A DNA stretch of 19,732 bases from Verrucomicrobiaceae bacterium (GTDB taxonomy: Bacteria > Verrucomicrobiota > Verrucomicrobiia > Verrucomicrobiales > Akkermansiaceae), in assembly GCA_027483005.1 (NCBI GenBank), contig JAIXVN010000535.1, positions 1-19,732 on the forward strand, written 5' to 3'. The translations under genes were made by a program, and so were the position numbers. How positions within the stretch are numbered: position 1 is the first letter of the stretch; every line of letters starts with the position of its first letter. The notes beneath the pieces were generated by a model. It saw only the letters and a program-made list of their open reading frames with translations, made no database searches and was not told the DNA's origin. This document shows, in pieces, positions 1 through 7,828 of this stretch.

Positions 1-1280
1 ATGACGCGGTTGCCACCGGGATTGAAGCTGGTGGGATTACCGTTGGCATCAAGATTCCAGAGGTAAGCATCAGGGATTCGCTTGTCCACATCTCCCCAGT
101 ATCCCAGTTCGCGATTGGGATGGGCGAGCATCCGGTCCTTGAGGTTCGAGTTCCAGGTGATCTTGTATTTGACCTCGGCGATCTGCTCCTTGGGTATGCT
201 GAGGGACTTGATCTTGATCGTTCCTCCTCCGAAGTCGCCGGGCAGGTTGGGGAAATAGGTTTTGCTGATATCAACCCCCTGGATCGCGGAGGTGGGAAAG
301 ATGTCGAGTTGGACAGCCTTTCGGGAGGGATCGGCGGAGGAAATGGCGGCTCCGTTGAACAAGGTGGTCACATAACGGTCCGCAAGGCCGCGGACGACGG
401 CGAATTTTCCGCCCACGATGTTGGCACCAGAGATCTTCCCAACCGCGCTGGCGGCATCGCTGACTCCGGTTTTGGTGAAGTCCTCCTTCGAGATGCCGGA
501 GGATACCGTATTTCCGAGATCAATCCCCAGTCCGAGTGCCGCAGCGGTTTCTCCCTGATACTCGCCGATGAGGGTTTCCTCTTCGAGGGTGTATTCCTGG
601 GATCCGTCGTCAGCGGGCTTGATCCGCAGTCCGACCCTCAGTTCTGCGACCTGGCCGGGAACCGTCGTGACGGAGCCGGACTCGGAAAAGTATCCGAGTT
701 TGCTGGCTTCGAGGGTATAGGTGCCCGGAGGCAGTCCGGTGAGTTTGAAGCGGCCCTTGGCATCGGTTTCCGTGGTTTTGCCGGTTCCAATCGCGTCGAT
801 GATTGCTCCAGCAATGGGGTCCAACGAGGCGGCATCTGAGATTTCACCGACCAGCTCACATTCTCCAGCAGGGATGGGGGCTGCCGGAATTCCTCCTGGA
901 GTTGCCAAGGGAATTCCATCGGGGGGCAACAGTGGGCTCTGGCCATCGTCCACCGGTGGGGACTGCGGGAGGACTACCAGAGAGGGGGGGGAGGAATGGT
1001 CGAGCCAGGCTTGATAGAGATCGTTTGAGCGCCAGGTGTTGACTGGCTTTTTCCAGGAATCAGGGTTGTTCCGAGGCGAGGATGCCTGCCATTCGAAGGC
1101 CTTCTGGCGGGTCTCGTTGGCAGGATTGGTCGACGCGCCTAATATAATATAGGGCTGGAATGCCATCGCGAGAATCAGCCACACTGCGGTGATCCTCGAT
1201 TGAGGACTCAACCTGGTTCCAGCCGTCGAGATCTTCTCAAGGCCAGGGATTGAAGCGTTTTTGTTGGAAAATGAAGCCAT
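1..1280 (-). CDS. TonB-dependent receptor, N-terminal part (runs off window)
   Basis: This is an outer-membrane receptor for TonB-powered uptake of a large or scarce substrate. The frame is open from an ATG at 1280 to the window edge (426 codons, no stop); the barrel lies outside. Residues 29-49 are hydrophobic and look like a signal sequence after a long basic N-region. Residues 50-138 are a Pro/Ser-rich linker. Residues 140-220 form a carboxypeptidase-regulatory-like Ig domain (GRFKLTGLPPGTYTLEASK). Residues 255-360 are a TonB plug: VVRGLADRYVTTLFNG, then DIFPTSAIQGVDISK and GDFGGGTIKIKS. No clear Shine-Dalgarno sequence precedes the ATG, and the frame stays open upstream with a possible TTG, so the start is uncertain. 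Neighbouring sialidase and unknown secreted protein genes fit glycan uptake, but the substrate cannot be read from this part. Family call is firm; function beyond that is inference. Confidence 0.88.
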   Translation of the reverse strand, partial: MASFSNKNASIPGLEKISTAGTRLSPQSRITAVWLILAMAFQPYIILGASTNPANETRQKAFEWQASSPRNNPDSWKKPVNTWRSNDLYQAWLDHSSPPSLVVLPQSPPVDDGQSPLLPPDGIPLATPGGIPAAPIPAGECELVGEISDAASLDPIAGAIIDAIGTGKTTETDAKGRFKLTGLPPGTYTLEASKLGYFSESGSVTTVPGQVAELRVGLRIKPADDGSQEYTLEEETLIGEYQGETAAALGLGIDLGNTVSSGISKEDFTKTGVSDAASAVGKISGANIVGGKFAVVRGLADRYVTTLFNGAAISSADPSRKAVQLDIFPTSAIQGVDISKTYFPNLPGDFGGGTIKIKSLSIPKEQIAEVKYKITWNSNLKDRMLAHPNRELGYWGDVDKRIPDAYLWNLDANGNPTSFNPGGNRV

Positions 1281-1747
1281 GACGGGGCTGACCGCTGCGG
1301 ACAATCCAGAGCGGTGCGGAAAACTAGAATGTCGCTCTGCATCAAGAAGTGGCTCTTCGTGACGAATTCGTGACAGAGTCAATTTGCTTGGCGGCTGGTT
1401 CACCGCCTTTTCGCTTTCAATGCCCGGATGGAGTCCTTTCCGGGGACGATCAGAGGGAACATTACTGCCCCGCGGGAAGGCTGCCTGGCCCAGCAAGCGG
1501 GGTGGAAGGGTGAGGGCGGAGTTGCCCAAGGATGCTTCATTTGGCCGACGGGGCAGAGGATCTTCTGAAACGAAATCGTCACGCCTGCCGGGTCCGGTCG
1601 TCACCTCTTGGTCGGTGGACTTTGGATGACTCTGGCTGGAGGAAAGACAGCGGCACTCTTATCCTCGGAAATGGGGAGCCCCGATCTGAAAGGCTTCAGG
1701 GCTTGTCGTGGTAGCTTCGGTCCGGCTCCATCGACCGACCCCCTCAC
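1281..1747. other. Divergent intergenic region
   Basis: These 467 bp separate the leftward receptor gene from the rightward 771-aa gene and should hold both promoters. Short open frames occur on both strands, but their translations (Arg/Gly/Pro-rich) look like chance frames in GC-rich DNA. The only structured element I see is the direct repeat at 1359-1376, listed separately. No convincing sigma70 -35/-10 pair or terminator was found. Confidence 0.6.
1359..1376 (-). promoter_or_regulatory. Pho-box-like 11-bp direct repeat
   Basis: On the minus strand the sequence reads CTGTCAC-GAAT-TCGTCAC, two 7-mers exactly 11 bp apart. The E. coli PhoB box is CTGTCAT-N4-CTGTCAT, also with 11-bp periodicity. 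The first half matches at 6 of 7 positions and the second at 4 to 5 of 7. The centre is also a 10-bp palindrome (ACGAATTCGT, 1362-1371), so a dimeric repressor site is an alternative. It lies about 80-100 bp upstream of the receptor start. Regulation by phosphate is only an inference. Confidence 0.3.
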
Positions 1748-4063
1748 ATGCCGCCCCCTTCCCAAATCCTCACTCTGACCCTCTGCTACCTGCTCGGGAC
1801 GGAGATAGCCTTTTGTGAAGTTCTCGACACATTGGCGCTTGGCAACGAGTCCTCCGAGTCCGGCCATCGGCTCCAGGTGGAGCGATCGGAGGTTCTTTCC
1901 GGATTGCTGGGCGAGAAAGCACGCCGACTTCTCCCCGGAGGAGCCCAGCCCTGGCAGGGAGGCACATTGAAGTTCTCACTCAAGGTCCATCCCGAGGCGC
2001 AGAACTATTTCACGATCCGGCTCTCGGGAGAGGAAGTGAGCCACAATCAACTGACCCTCCATCTCGATGGTCGGCAGATCGGCTACCGACACCTGGGCGA
2101 CATCGAGGCGCTCGATGTGGGCACTGATGCTCCGGCCTATCCTGGGCGCTTCATGTATCGGACGAACCCGTTGCCGCTTTCCCTGACAAAAGGCCGGCAG
2201 GAGGTGGCACTGGAGATTCGCGCCACCGGGCCGATCTGGGGATATGGCACGAAGTTCGAGCAGTATCAGAAGCCGATGGTTGAACCCACTCGCGGGATCT
2301 ATCGGGTTTACAGCCACACCGACGGTTGCTTCACGCCGCCATCGGATGAAAAGCAGGGAACTTCGCCTGAAAAGCCCGGGCCACGACCCTCTCCGGGCCC
2401 CGAGGTGATGGAGGCGCTGAAGGCCCGGGTCAACGGGCAGATCGACGGCCTTTTGAAGGATCCGAAGCGGCCTGCCAGCCAGATGCAGACGCTGTTTCTG
2501 GCCAAGGCCACTTTCGAAAACTGGACCCGCGCCCATGACCGGCCTGAAGCGATGGAGAAGATCCAGGTGAGCCTCGATGCCCTCTATCAGGCCTACGTGA
2601 AGAATCCCAAACTCGCCGAGGCCGAGCCTTCGACCTACAATCCCGACTGGTTCGGACTCGGGCCCTCGGGATGGGTGCTTGACCTGCTCGCTCCGAAACT
2701 CTCACCCGCGTTCGATGAGATGATCGACAATGGCATGGGCGCCCAAGTGAAGCGTCGCGATGCCTACCGCGAGATGCTGGTGGCCTGTCGCGACTGGCAC
2801 CGCGAGCACCGGCGGCTCTACACCAACCAGACGATGATCAATGATCTCTACGGCCTCTATCTCGCGAACCGCGGGGTGGCCGCCGTCTCGCCTGCGGATG
2901 CCCTACCGGAAGAGCGGGCGTTGCGATATCTTTACGAATCGGTGGGACTTGAGCCGTGGCTCGGAAGCGAGAAGGATGGGAAGCCGCTCAAACCACTGGG
3001 AGACTCGTACTTCCAGCTCACCCGCAAGGGACTCACGAAGGAGCTCGGATTCGTGGGAAACTATGGCGAGGTGATCGACTGGGTCACGCAGATCTACGAC
3101 GCCACCCGTCCCTCACCCGACAAGCCGGGCGACCCTCGGATCAAGGCGCAGCTGGTGAAGATTGCCCGCGCCCGCGCTCCTTTCCGCTATCCGATGCTGG
3201 ATGCCGATGGCCATCGCGCGATGGTCCAGGAAACGATCGTCGGCTGGAGGGATGTCCATTTCCCCGGTGATGTCACCTACACCCAGCGACCTTCCTGGGA
3301 TGGAACGCCCGTCGAGGTGGCGGCGGCCACCCTTGATCCGGTGCTGGTGGGAGGCGTGGAGCAGATGATGGCCGACAATCAGTTCTACCAATCGATGGCG
3401 GAGCACCTGTCCAACAAGGGCTTCCGGATCACCGCCGGCTTGCTTCCGGTTCCGCGCTGCCTTGAGGAGCTGAAGGCGGTGCCTCCGACTGGAAAACGAC
3501 TGCCGATGTCCTGGGATCAGCCGGACTTCGTGTTCTCGGATGAGGAGGATGGAGTCGTGGCCATCAAGAACGGCAGGGAGATCCTTTACGCATCCCTCTA
3601 CTGGCGCGCCAGATATGCGATCAATTTCCTCGGTCGCGTGCATTTCATCACCCCGGCCTTCGACCGCATCGCAACGGTGAAGGAGGAGATCGAGTTCACG
3701 CCCTCAAATCTCGAATACACCCGTCCCGACTGGACCAACTTCGGATTCGCCAACGGCGGTCCACGCTATCCGGAGACCTTCATTTCCGCCCACAAGGGCG
3801 AGAAGCTGCCGATTGCCCGCATCCCCGACGGGATCGCGTTCAAGCCGGGTCAGGAAAATGTCCACGCAGGTCGTGGTGACTTCTATCAGCTTCGCCATGG
3901 TCCCTATCTGATCGCGATGAACATGGCTTCGGACAAGACCTTCGATCTTAAAGTCCCCGCCCATTCAGGAAGGATCCGCAGTCTGGTGGATGCGAAAGTG
4001 GCGAAGACTGGCGAACAGCTCAAGGTCGGGCCACGGACGACCGTGGTGCTTCATTTCGAATGA
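1748..4063 (+). CDS. Large secreted protein of unknown family (771 aa)
   Basis: I do not recognise a named family. Residues 1-23 are a plausible signal peptide (LTLTLCYLLGTEIAFC), although the N-region lacks Lys/Arg and the Cys is not in a proper lipobox. Residues 60-195 look like a beta-sandwich that may bind carbohydrate. Residues 194-219 are a Pro-rich linker (GPRPSPGP). Residues 220-520 are mainly helical and contain YTNQTMINDLYGLYLANRG near 358-376, a pattern I recall from large secreted proteins of polysaccharide degraders. Residues 530-771 look beta-rich. Beta, helical-toroid and beta domains in this order are common in polysaccharide lyases, but no catalytic motif can be assigned. The gene is convergent with the sialidase gene after 21 bp. 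No Shine-Dalgarno sequence precedes the ATG. A glycan-degrading or glycan-binding role is inference from architecture and neighbours. Confidence 0.8.
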   Translation: MPPPSQILTLTLCYLLGTEIAFCEVLDTLALGNESSESGHRLQVERSEVLSGLLGEKARRLLPGGAQPWQGGTLKFSLKVHPEAQNYFTIRLSGEEVSHNQLTLHLDGRQIGYRHLGDIEALDVGTDAPAYPGRFMYRTNPLPLSLTKGRQEVALEIRATGPIWGYGTKFEQYQKPMVEPTRGIYRVYSHTDGCFTPPSDEKQGTSPEKPGPRPSPGPEVMEALKARVNGQIDGLLKDPKRPASQMQTLFLAKATFENWTRAHDRPEAMEKIQVSLDALYQAYVKNPKLAEAEPSTYNPDWFGLGPSGWVLDLLAPKLSPAFDEMIDNGMGAQVKRRDAYREMLVACRDWHREHRRLYTNQTMINDLYGLYLANRGVAAVSPADALPEERALRYLYESVGLEPWLGSEKDGKPLKPLGDSYFQLTRKGLTKELGFVGNYGEVIDWVTQIYDATRPSPDKPGDPRIKAQLVKIARARAPFRYPMLDADGHRAMVQETIVGWRDVHFPGDVTYTQRPSWDGTPVEVAAATLDPVLVGGVEQMMADNQFYQSMAEHLSNKGFRITAGLLPVPRCLEELKAVPPTGKRLPMSWDQPDFVFSDEEDGVVAIKNGREILYASLYWRARYAINFLGRVHFITPAFDRIATVKEEIEFTPSNLEYTRPDWTNFGFANGGPRYPETFISAHKGEKLPIARIPDGIAFKPGQENVHAGRGDFYQLRHGPYLIAMNMASDKTFDLKVPAHSGRIRSLVDAKVAKTGEQLKVGPRTTVVLHFE

Positions 4064-4084
4064 GGGCGGCGCAGTTCAAAAAGA

Positions 4085-5737
4085 TCAGGGATTTGGGCCA
4101 TTCGGTTGGAGTTCGTCCAGTCCGACTAGGGTGAACACAATCGACTCCGCGATGTTGTCCGCACCGGCTTCGTAGAGGCAGGCAATGCGGCCGTCGGGCA
4201 TCACATCGAGATCGGAGTAGGCTCCGGGACCTTCGTAAAGCAGCTTGGAACGCGACCAGGTTTTCCCGTCATCCAGGCTCGCACGGAGGGTGACGTTGAC
4301 CCGTCCCTTGGTGCTCGCCGGATTGCTGAAAAGAATGACACCCGGCTTGTCCCCATCTGGCCAGCGGTAGCGCTCGATGCCAGCCTGGCAGATGGGTTCG
4401 ATCAGATTGGGATCAGATTTTTGATCCTTCCACGTCAGGCCACCGTCGTCACTCAAGGCGGTCTGTCGCATGCGTTTCGAGTCGGCATAACTCCGCATGT
4501 TGAGCATGAGCTTTCCGCCTGTGAGTTCCACCACTTCGCACTCGTTGACCTGATGGTCCGGCGTATGGCCACCCAGTTGCCAGGTCTTTCCATGGTCGTC
4601 TGAGAAGATGACATGGGAAAAGTAGTGCTTCGTGTCCTTCTCGATGTGGTCGCAGGGAATCACCAGTCGTCCCTTGTGGGGGCCGTGCTCGATCTGGATG
4701 CCGCTGCCCGGGCCTGTGGCGTACCAGGTCCAGTCGGGCTTCTTGACGTCACTGGTGATCTCCAGCGGCTTGCTCCACGTGAGTCCGTCATCGTCCGAGC
4801 GGAGGACAAAGACGTGCCTCGTGTCCTTGCTGGTTCCGGCGATGATGCCTCCTTCATGGTCGTCGCCTCGGTTCCAGGTGCTCAAGAGAAAGATGGCTCC
4901 GGTTTGCCGATCGACCACCACACAGGGATTGCCACAGGTGTTCTGGCCATCATCCCAAAGCACCGAAATCGCGCTCCAGGTCTTGCCGTGGTCGGTGGAT
5001 CGCTTGAGCACGAGGTCGATGTCGCTTGAGTCACCCCAGGAGTTCTTTCGCCCCTCGCAGAAGGCCAGCACGGAGCCCTTGGTCGTCACGGCCAGGGCTG
5101 GGATGCGAAACGTATGATAGCCGTCCTTTCCTCCCGCGAAGCCGCTGAGAAAGGTCGGTGACGGAACGGGCGGCGGCGGGACGAGATTTCCCTCGATGGT
5201 GAAATCGATCACGGTCATCCGATTCCGCCAGGGCCGGAGTCCGATCCTGCCAGGAGCGCGACTCCAGTCCGACTTGCGATGGACCTCGGCCCCGTCCAGA
5301 AGGAATCGGGTCAGGCCCTTGGTCCGCACGATTTCGAATGTGAAGGGCACCGAGGGCTTGAGCAGGGTGGAGGACTTGGGCAGCGGGGCAGTCGCTCCGG
5401 TGAAGAGCGGACCTTCGACAAAAAGAGAGCCGCCCTTGCCATCGAATCCGAACCGGCTGTCACCGATCTCAAACGACGCGGCGCTGCCATCGAGTCTCTC
5501 CAGTTGCAGTGTCGCCCGCACACGGAAATCCCCGGCTCCCAGCATCGCTTTCGCATGCAGGAATTTTCCCGTGCCCTCTGCCGAGAACCCAGTGGCCGAT
5601 CGCTCCCAGGCCTGACCGGTGAACCTCGCATCGATGGCTCGATCCTTGCTCACAATCACCGCGTCGGCGGCAAACGAGATTCCAGGAATGCCGGAAAGAA
5701 ACAGCAGGGCGGCGGAACGGAGAAGCTGTGCGATCAT
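4085..5737 (-). CDS. Secreted sialidase (GH33-type exo-alpha-sialidase)
   Basis: It should cleave terminal 2-keto sugar acids, usually sialic acid, from glycans outside the cytoplasm. The chosen ATG (550 aa) places a clean signal peptide at residues 1-23 (MIAQLLRSAALLFLSGIPG, then SFAADA); a longer frame to 5794 adds 19 poorly matching residues. Residues 30-185 form a laminin-G/concanavalin-like beta domain. A Pro-rich hinge (187-194) leads to the six-bladed propeller. The arginine motif is FRIP (R211), and five Asp boxes lie at about 247, 314, 379, 429 and 487 (STDHGKTW, SDDDGLTW, SDDHGKTW, SDDGGLTW, SLDDGKTW). Candidate active-site residues are D236, E399 (VNECEVVEL), R415 (LNMRS), R479 or R485, and Y507 (GAYSDLD). 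GH33 also contains Kdn and Kdo hydrolases, so the exact substrate is open. Confidence 0.93.
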   Translation of the reverse strand: MIAQLLRSAALLFLSGIPGISFAADAVIVSKDRAIDARFTGQAWERSATGFSAEGTGKFLHAKAMLGAGDFRVRATLQLERLDGSAASFEIGDSRFGFDGKGGSLFVEGPLFTGATAPLPKSSTLLKPSVPFTFEIVRTKGLTRFLLDGAEVHRKSDWSRAPGRIGLRPWRNRMTVIDFTIEGNLVPPPPVPSPTFLSGFAGGKDGYHTFRIPALAVTTKGSVLAFCEGRKNSWGDSSDIDLVLKRSTDHGKTWSAISVLWDDGQNTCGNPCVVVDRQTGAIFLLSTWNRGDDHEGGIIAGTSKDTRHVFVLRSDDDGLTWSKPLEITSDVKKPDWTWYATGPGSGIQIEHGPHKGRLVIPCDHIEKDTKHYFSHVIFSDDHGKTWQLGGHTPDHQVNECEVVELTGGKLMLNMRSYADSKRMRQTALSDDGGLTWKDQKSDPNLIEPICQAGIERYRWPDGDKPGVILFSNPASTKGRVNVTLRASLDDGKTWSRSKLLYEGPGAYSDLDVMPDGRIACLYEAGADNIAESIVFTLVGLDELQPNGPNP

Positions 5738-5895
5738 GGGAACGGGGGCGAAACAAGTCGCTTTAGCAGATAGGGAAACTTCGGGGAAATGCAAGACCTC
5801 GCCCTCTCGGCAGCCGGAGCCATCCTGACTAATCCCTGGGGAATGCTAAGATGCCGAAGTTTTTTGGTAGAGCTATATCTTATCTGCAGCTAGTT
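5738..5895. other. Intergenic region, sialidase leader
   Basis: These 158 bp separate the DUF2279-type gene stop from the sialidase start, both leftward. A TTGCAT-N16-TATCTG pair upstream of the sialidase gene is a weak promoter candidate only. No T-run terminator was seen. Confidence 0.4.
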
Positions 5896-6999
5896 TCAGT
5901 AATTGTAGGCGTCTTTGTCGTTTGTGTAATAGGTGCAAGGAACTTGTACTCGCTGAAGGAGCTGCCGCCCTGCAAATTTGCAGCTGGATTCCTCCCCGTT
6001 CTTTCGACCGAAAAACAGTTCTTCAAGATTAAGACCAATGCCAACAAAGGGGTGGCGAGTTCTGTCTGTCGCTTCCTTTCCGTTGAAGCCTTCCGTGAAG
6101 TATCCGGCCTGTATCTCAAGATAGCGAAGGGGGGTTTCTTCTAGTTTTTCAAAACCTCCGAGTTTGAGAACCAATAAGTATTTCTGACCTGCATAGTCGG
6201 AATGGGGACTGAACCCCCGATCGTAACCTGAGGGTAAGTATTCCATTCGGAAATCAATCTTCTTTCCGAGTTCAGGGTTGGTATTGCGAAAGTATGAAAG
6301 AGTCACACCAATGGTATTCATCAGAAGGTCCTCAGGTGAGAAACCGTGATCGCCAGAAAAACCGTCCATTGTCTCAACAACCAACATGACACCCCATGAC
6401 ATCATGGAGCCTGTCAATGCGGCCTGTTCAAAATTGCCGGATTTTCTGTTGATGGAATAAGTGAAGAAGTCCGCCAAGGTGTAGGATCCGTAGATATGGC
6501 CGAATTTGTCCATGCCGCCGCTGATGGTGTTCTTGCCAAAAAATCCTTCAGAATCGAAGTAAAAAGAAGACGATCCCCAGTCCCAATCCATGAATCCTAG
6601 CACAAGTGTGCTGCCCAACACAGCGGCGGTTTCCCATTTGATCAAAGAGACGTCTTCAAAAAATGATGAGCTACTGTATGTCAAGTCAGCATGGACCATT
6701 TTCTGGGAAAACTCATCAGTTTCGGGTTTTCTAGTGATCGCCGATGCTTGATTCGAATCATGAATGGAACTCTTTGAAAAAGGGATGATAAAACGATCGC
6801 AATAATTAAATCTCAAGGGGTCTAAATTGCTGTATGGCAACAGGCCAACAGATGCGATTGTTTTTTTTGAATCCGATAAATAAACATCACGAAAGACATC
6901 TTCGGCGTTAGTGGTGTTTGATAGTGCGAAAATTTTCAGAATTACAATCAAAAATTTCCAACACGGGTGAGGATTTTCTAGTAATGATTTTTCGGTCAT
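5896..6999 (-). CDS. DUF2279-type envelope protein
   Basis: It resembles the DUF2279 (YfiM-like) family of predicted periplasmic or lipoprotein-like envelope proteins, whose biochemical role is unknown. The conserved core lies at about residues 160-260: MDKFGHIYGSYTLADFF, GVMLVVETMDGFSGDHGFS, and SPEDLLMNTIGVTLSYFRN. The hydrophobic stretch at about residues 14-27 (WKFLIVILKIFALS) is a likely signal peptide. The ATG at 6999 (367 aa) fits this; an in-frame start at 7047 would add 16 basic residues and is less likely. Residues 333-367 after the last conserved part (FGRKNGEESSCKF onward) look unusual. Base composition is clearly more AT-rich than the sialidase and receptor genes, which suggests a different origin. 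It sits at the border between the foraging genes and the capsule genes. Function unknown. Confidence 0.78.
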   Translation of the reverse strand: MTEKSLLENPHPCWKFLIVILKIFALSNTTNAEDVFRDVYLSDSKKTIASVGLLPYSNLDPLRFNYCDRFIIPFSKSSIHDSNQASAITRKPETDEFSQKMVHADLTYSSSSFFEDVSLIKWETAAVLGSTLVLGFMDWDWGSSSFYFDSEGFFGKNTISGGMDKFGHIYGSYTLADFFTYSINRKSGNFEQAALTGSMMSWGVMLVVETMDGFSGDHGFSPEDLLMNTIGVTLSYFRNTNPELGKKIDFRMEYLPSGYDRGFSPHSDYAGQKYLLVLKLGGFEKLEETPLRYLEIQAGYFTEGFNGKEATDRTRHPFVGIGLNLEELFFGRKNGEESSCKFAGRQLLQRVQVPCTYYTNDKDAYNY

Positions 7000-7579
7000 T
7001 TTGCTGCTAGGAATTTGCTTTCTGCGGGAGGCTCCTGGAAGAGCCATTGGGCCGGAACGGAGGGCTGGGAAATGGAGTGGGCTGGAAAGAGGGGACTAAA
7101 GAGGTGTTTCGGTCTGTCAGCGGACAGTGTTTCGGCGGCGAAAAGTCTAAGTCCACAAAGGTAATCAGGGGGATTCGGAAGATTTCCCAGCGAGTTTCAA
7201 CTTTCGCGAGCGTAGCTTTCCTAGCCGCGTTGCCAAGATTTCTTTGGGGAGGTGCTTATCGGCGAGTCTTTCTGGATCTTCAGGTGTGGTCGAGAACCAG
7301 GATTCGGCCGTCGACCAGTTGGATTTTCTCGGATTTTCATCCGGGGCTCAGATCGATGCCATCAGGGTCTGGATTCGGCGGATTTCGGGTACGATTGAAC
7401 CAGTCGAGACTGGGTTCGTCGACGGGGATCTGTAAGCTTCCCCGTCAACGGTGCATTTCAAAAGTAGAGGTTCGTCAGGATGAGCGCACATTCCGCATCG
7501 TTGAGGCTTCTGGGTAGTGGGGCATTCCGAGCGTCTCTCGGATCCAGGGGCAAAATCACAGCCCAACAAGTGTTTGGAG
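7000..7579. other. Gene-poor region with decayed coding sequence
   Basis: These 580 bp contain no frame I accept as an intact gene. Plus-strand frames (for example 7047-7517) give low-complexity or antisense-like translations. On the minus strand one frame looks like a disabled coding fragment (7288-7432, listed separately). A small perfect inverted repeat (TCCGAG, 5-nt loop, CTCGGA; 7526-7542) lies about 40 bp downstream of the 82-aa gene stop, without a T-run, so terminator activity is doubtful. Confidence 0.5.
7288..7432 (-). pseudogene. Possible decayed gene fragment
   Basis: One minus-strand frame reads IPVDEPSLDWFNRTRNP, continues PNPDPDGIDLSPG, meets a stop, and resumes as KSEKIQLVDGRILVLDHT before another stop. 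The residue mix looks like real protein, unlike the Arg/Ser-rich chance frames around it, but I cannot name a family. The plus strand is also open over this stretch (7244-7435), in codon register with it, so one of the two may be a reflection of the other. It may be the tail of a gene lost when the capsule locus was inserted. Confidence 0.25.
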
Positions 7580-7828
7580 TCATTTTTCAGACAGCATCTG
7601 ATTGGGAGATTTCTGCACAACCGGATCGCTGTTGATTGCAGGCGCGGGTGTTGGGCTGACAGATTTGTGGGATTTAACTCCTCTTTTTTGCCAAGAGGCC
7701 CACCGATAAGGTGGATCGATGATCACCCATGCAAACAGGAGTGGGAACCAAAATGGCAGGGTCATAAATGCCAGAACGATGAATACTGGCTGTCCGTAGC
7801 GGTCGAGTGTTCTTAAAAATGCAGGCAT
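7580..7828 (-). CDS. Small membrane protein coupled to the KpsS-like gene
   Basis: This is an 82-aa protein of unknown family. Its ATG shares one base with the stop of the KpsS-like gene (TAATG), typical of translational coupling, so it is probably expressed with the capsule enzymes. Residues 14-37 form one strong transmembrane segment (PVFIVLAFMTLPFWFPLLFA), followed by DPPYRWASWQKRG and a Ser/Pro-rich tail to residue 82 that is probably cytoplasmic or periplasmic. An in-frame TTG two codons upstream is less attractive than the overlapping ATG. It may be an accessory membrane factor for capsule assembly, but that rests only on position. Confidence 0.62.
   Translation of the reverse strand: MPAFLRTLDRYGQPVFIVLAFMTLPFWFPLLFAWVIIDPPYRWASWQKRGVKSHKSVSPTPAPAINSDPVVQKSPNQMLSEK

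Noticed and set aside
120..839. Plus-strand open frame of 239 codons
   Set aside because: It is the antisense of the TonB receptor frame, whose translation carries clear domain motifs; the plus translation is Gly/Asp-rich with no motif.
1384..1629. Plus-strand 81-codon frame in the divergent intergenic region
   Set aside because: Arg/Gly/Ser-rich translation without domain or ribosome binding site, typical of chance frames in GC-rich DNA.
5851..6144. Plus-strand 97-codon frame with a hydrophobic N-terminus
   Set aside because: It overlaps the C-terminal half of the DUF2279-type gene in antisense; the minus-strand translation has family motifs, so the hydrophobic stretch is probably accidental.
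7047..7517. Plus-strand 156-codon frame
   Set aside because: Arg/Ser/Gly-rich with no motif, and it crosses the stretch where another frame looks more protein-like.
7526..7542. Inverted repeat after the 82-aa gene as a terminator
   Set aside because: Only a 6-bp stem and no T-run on either side.
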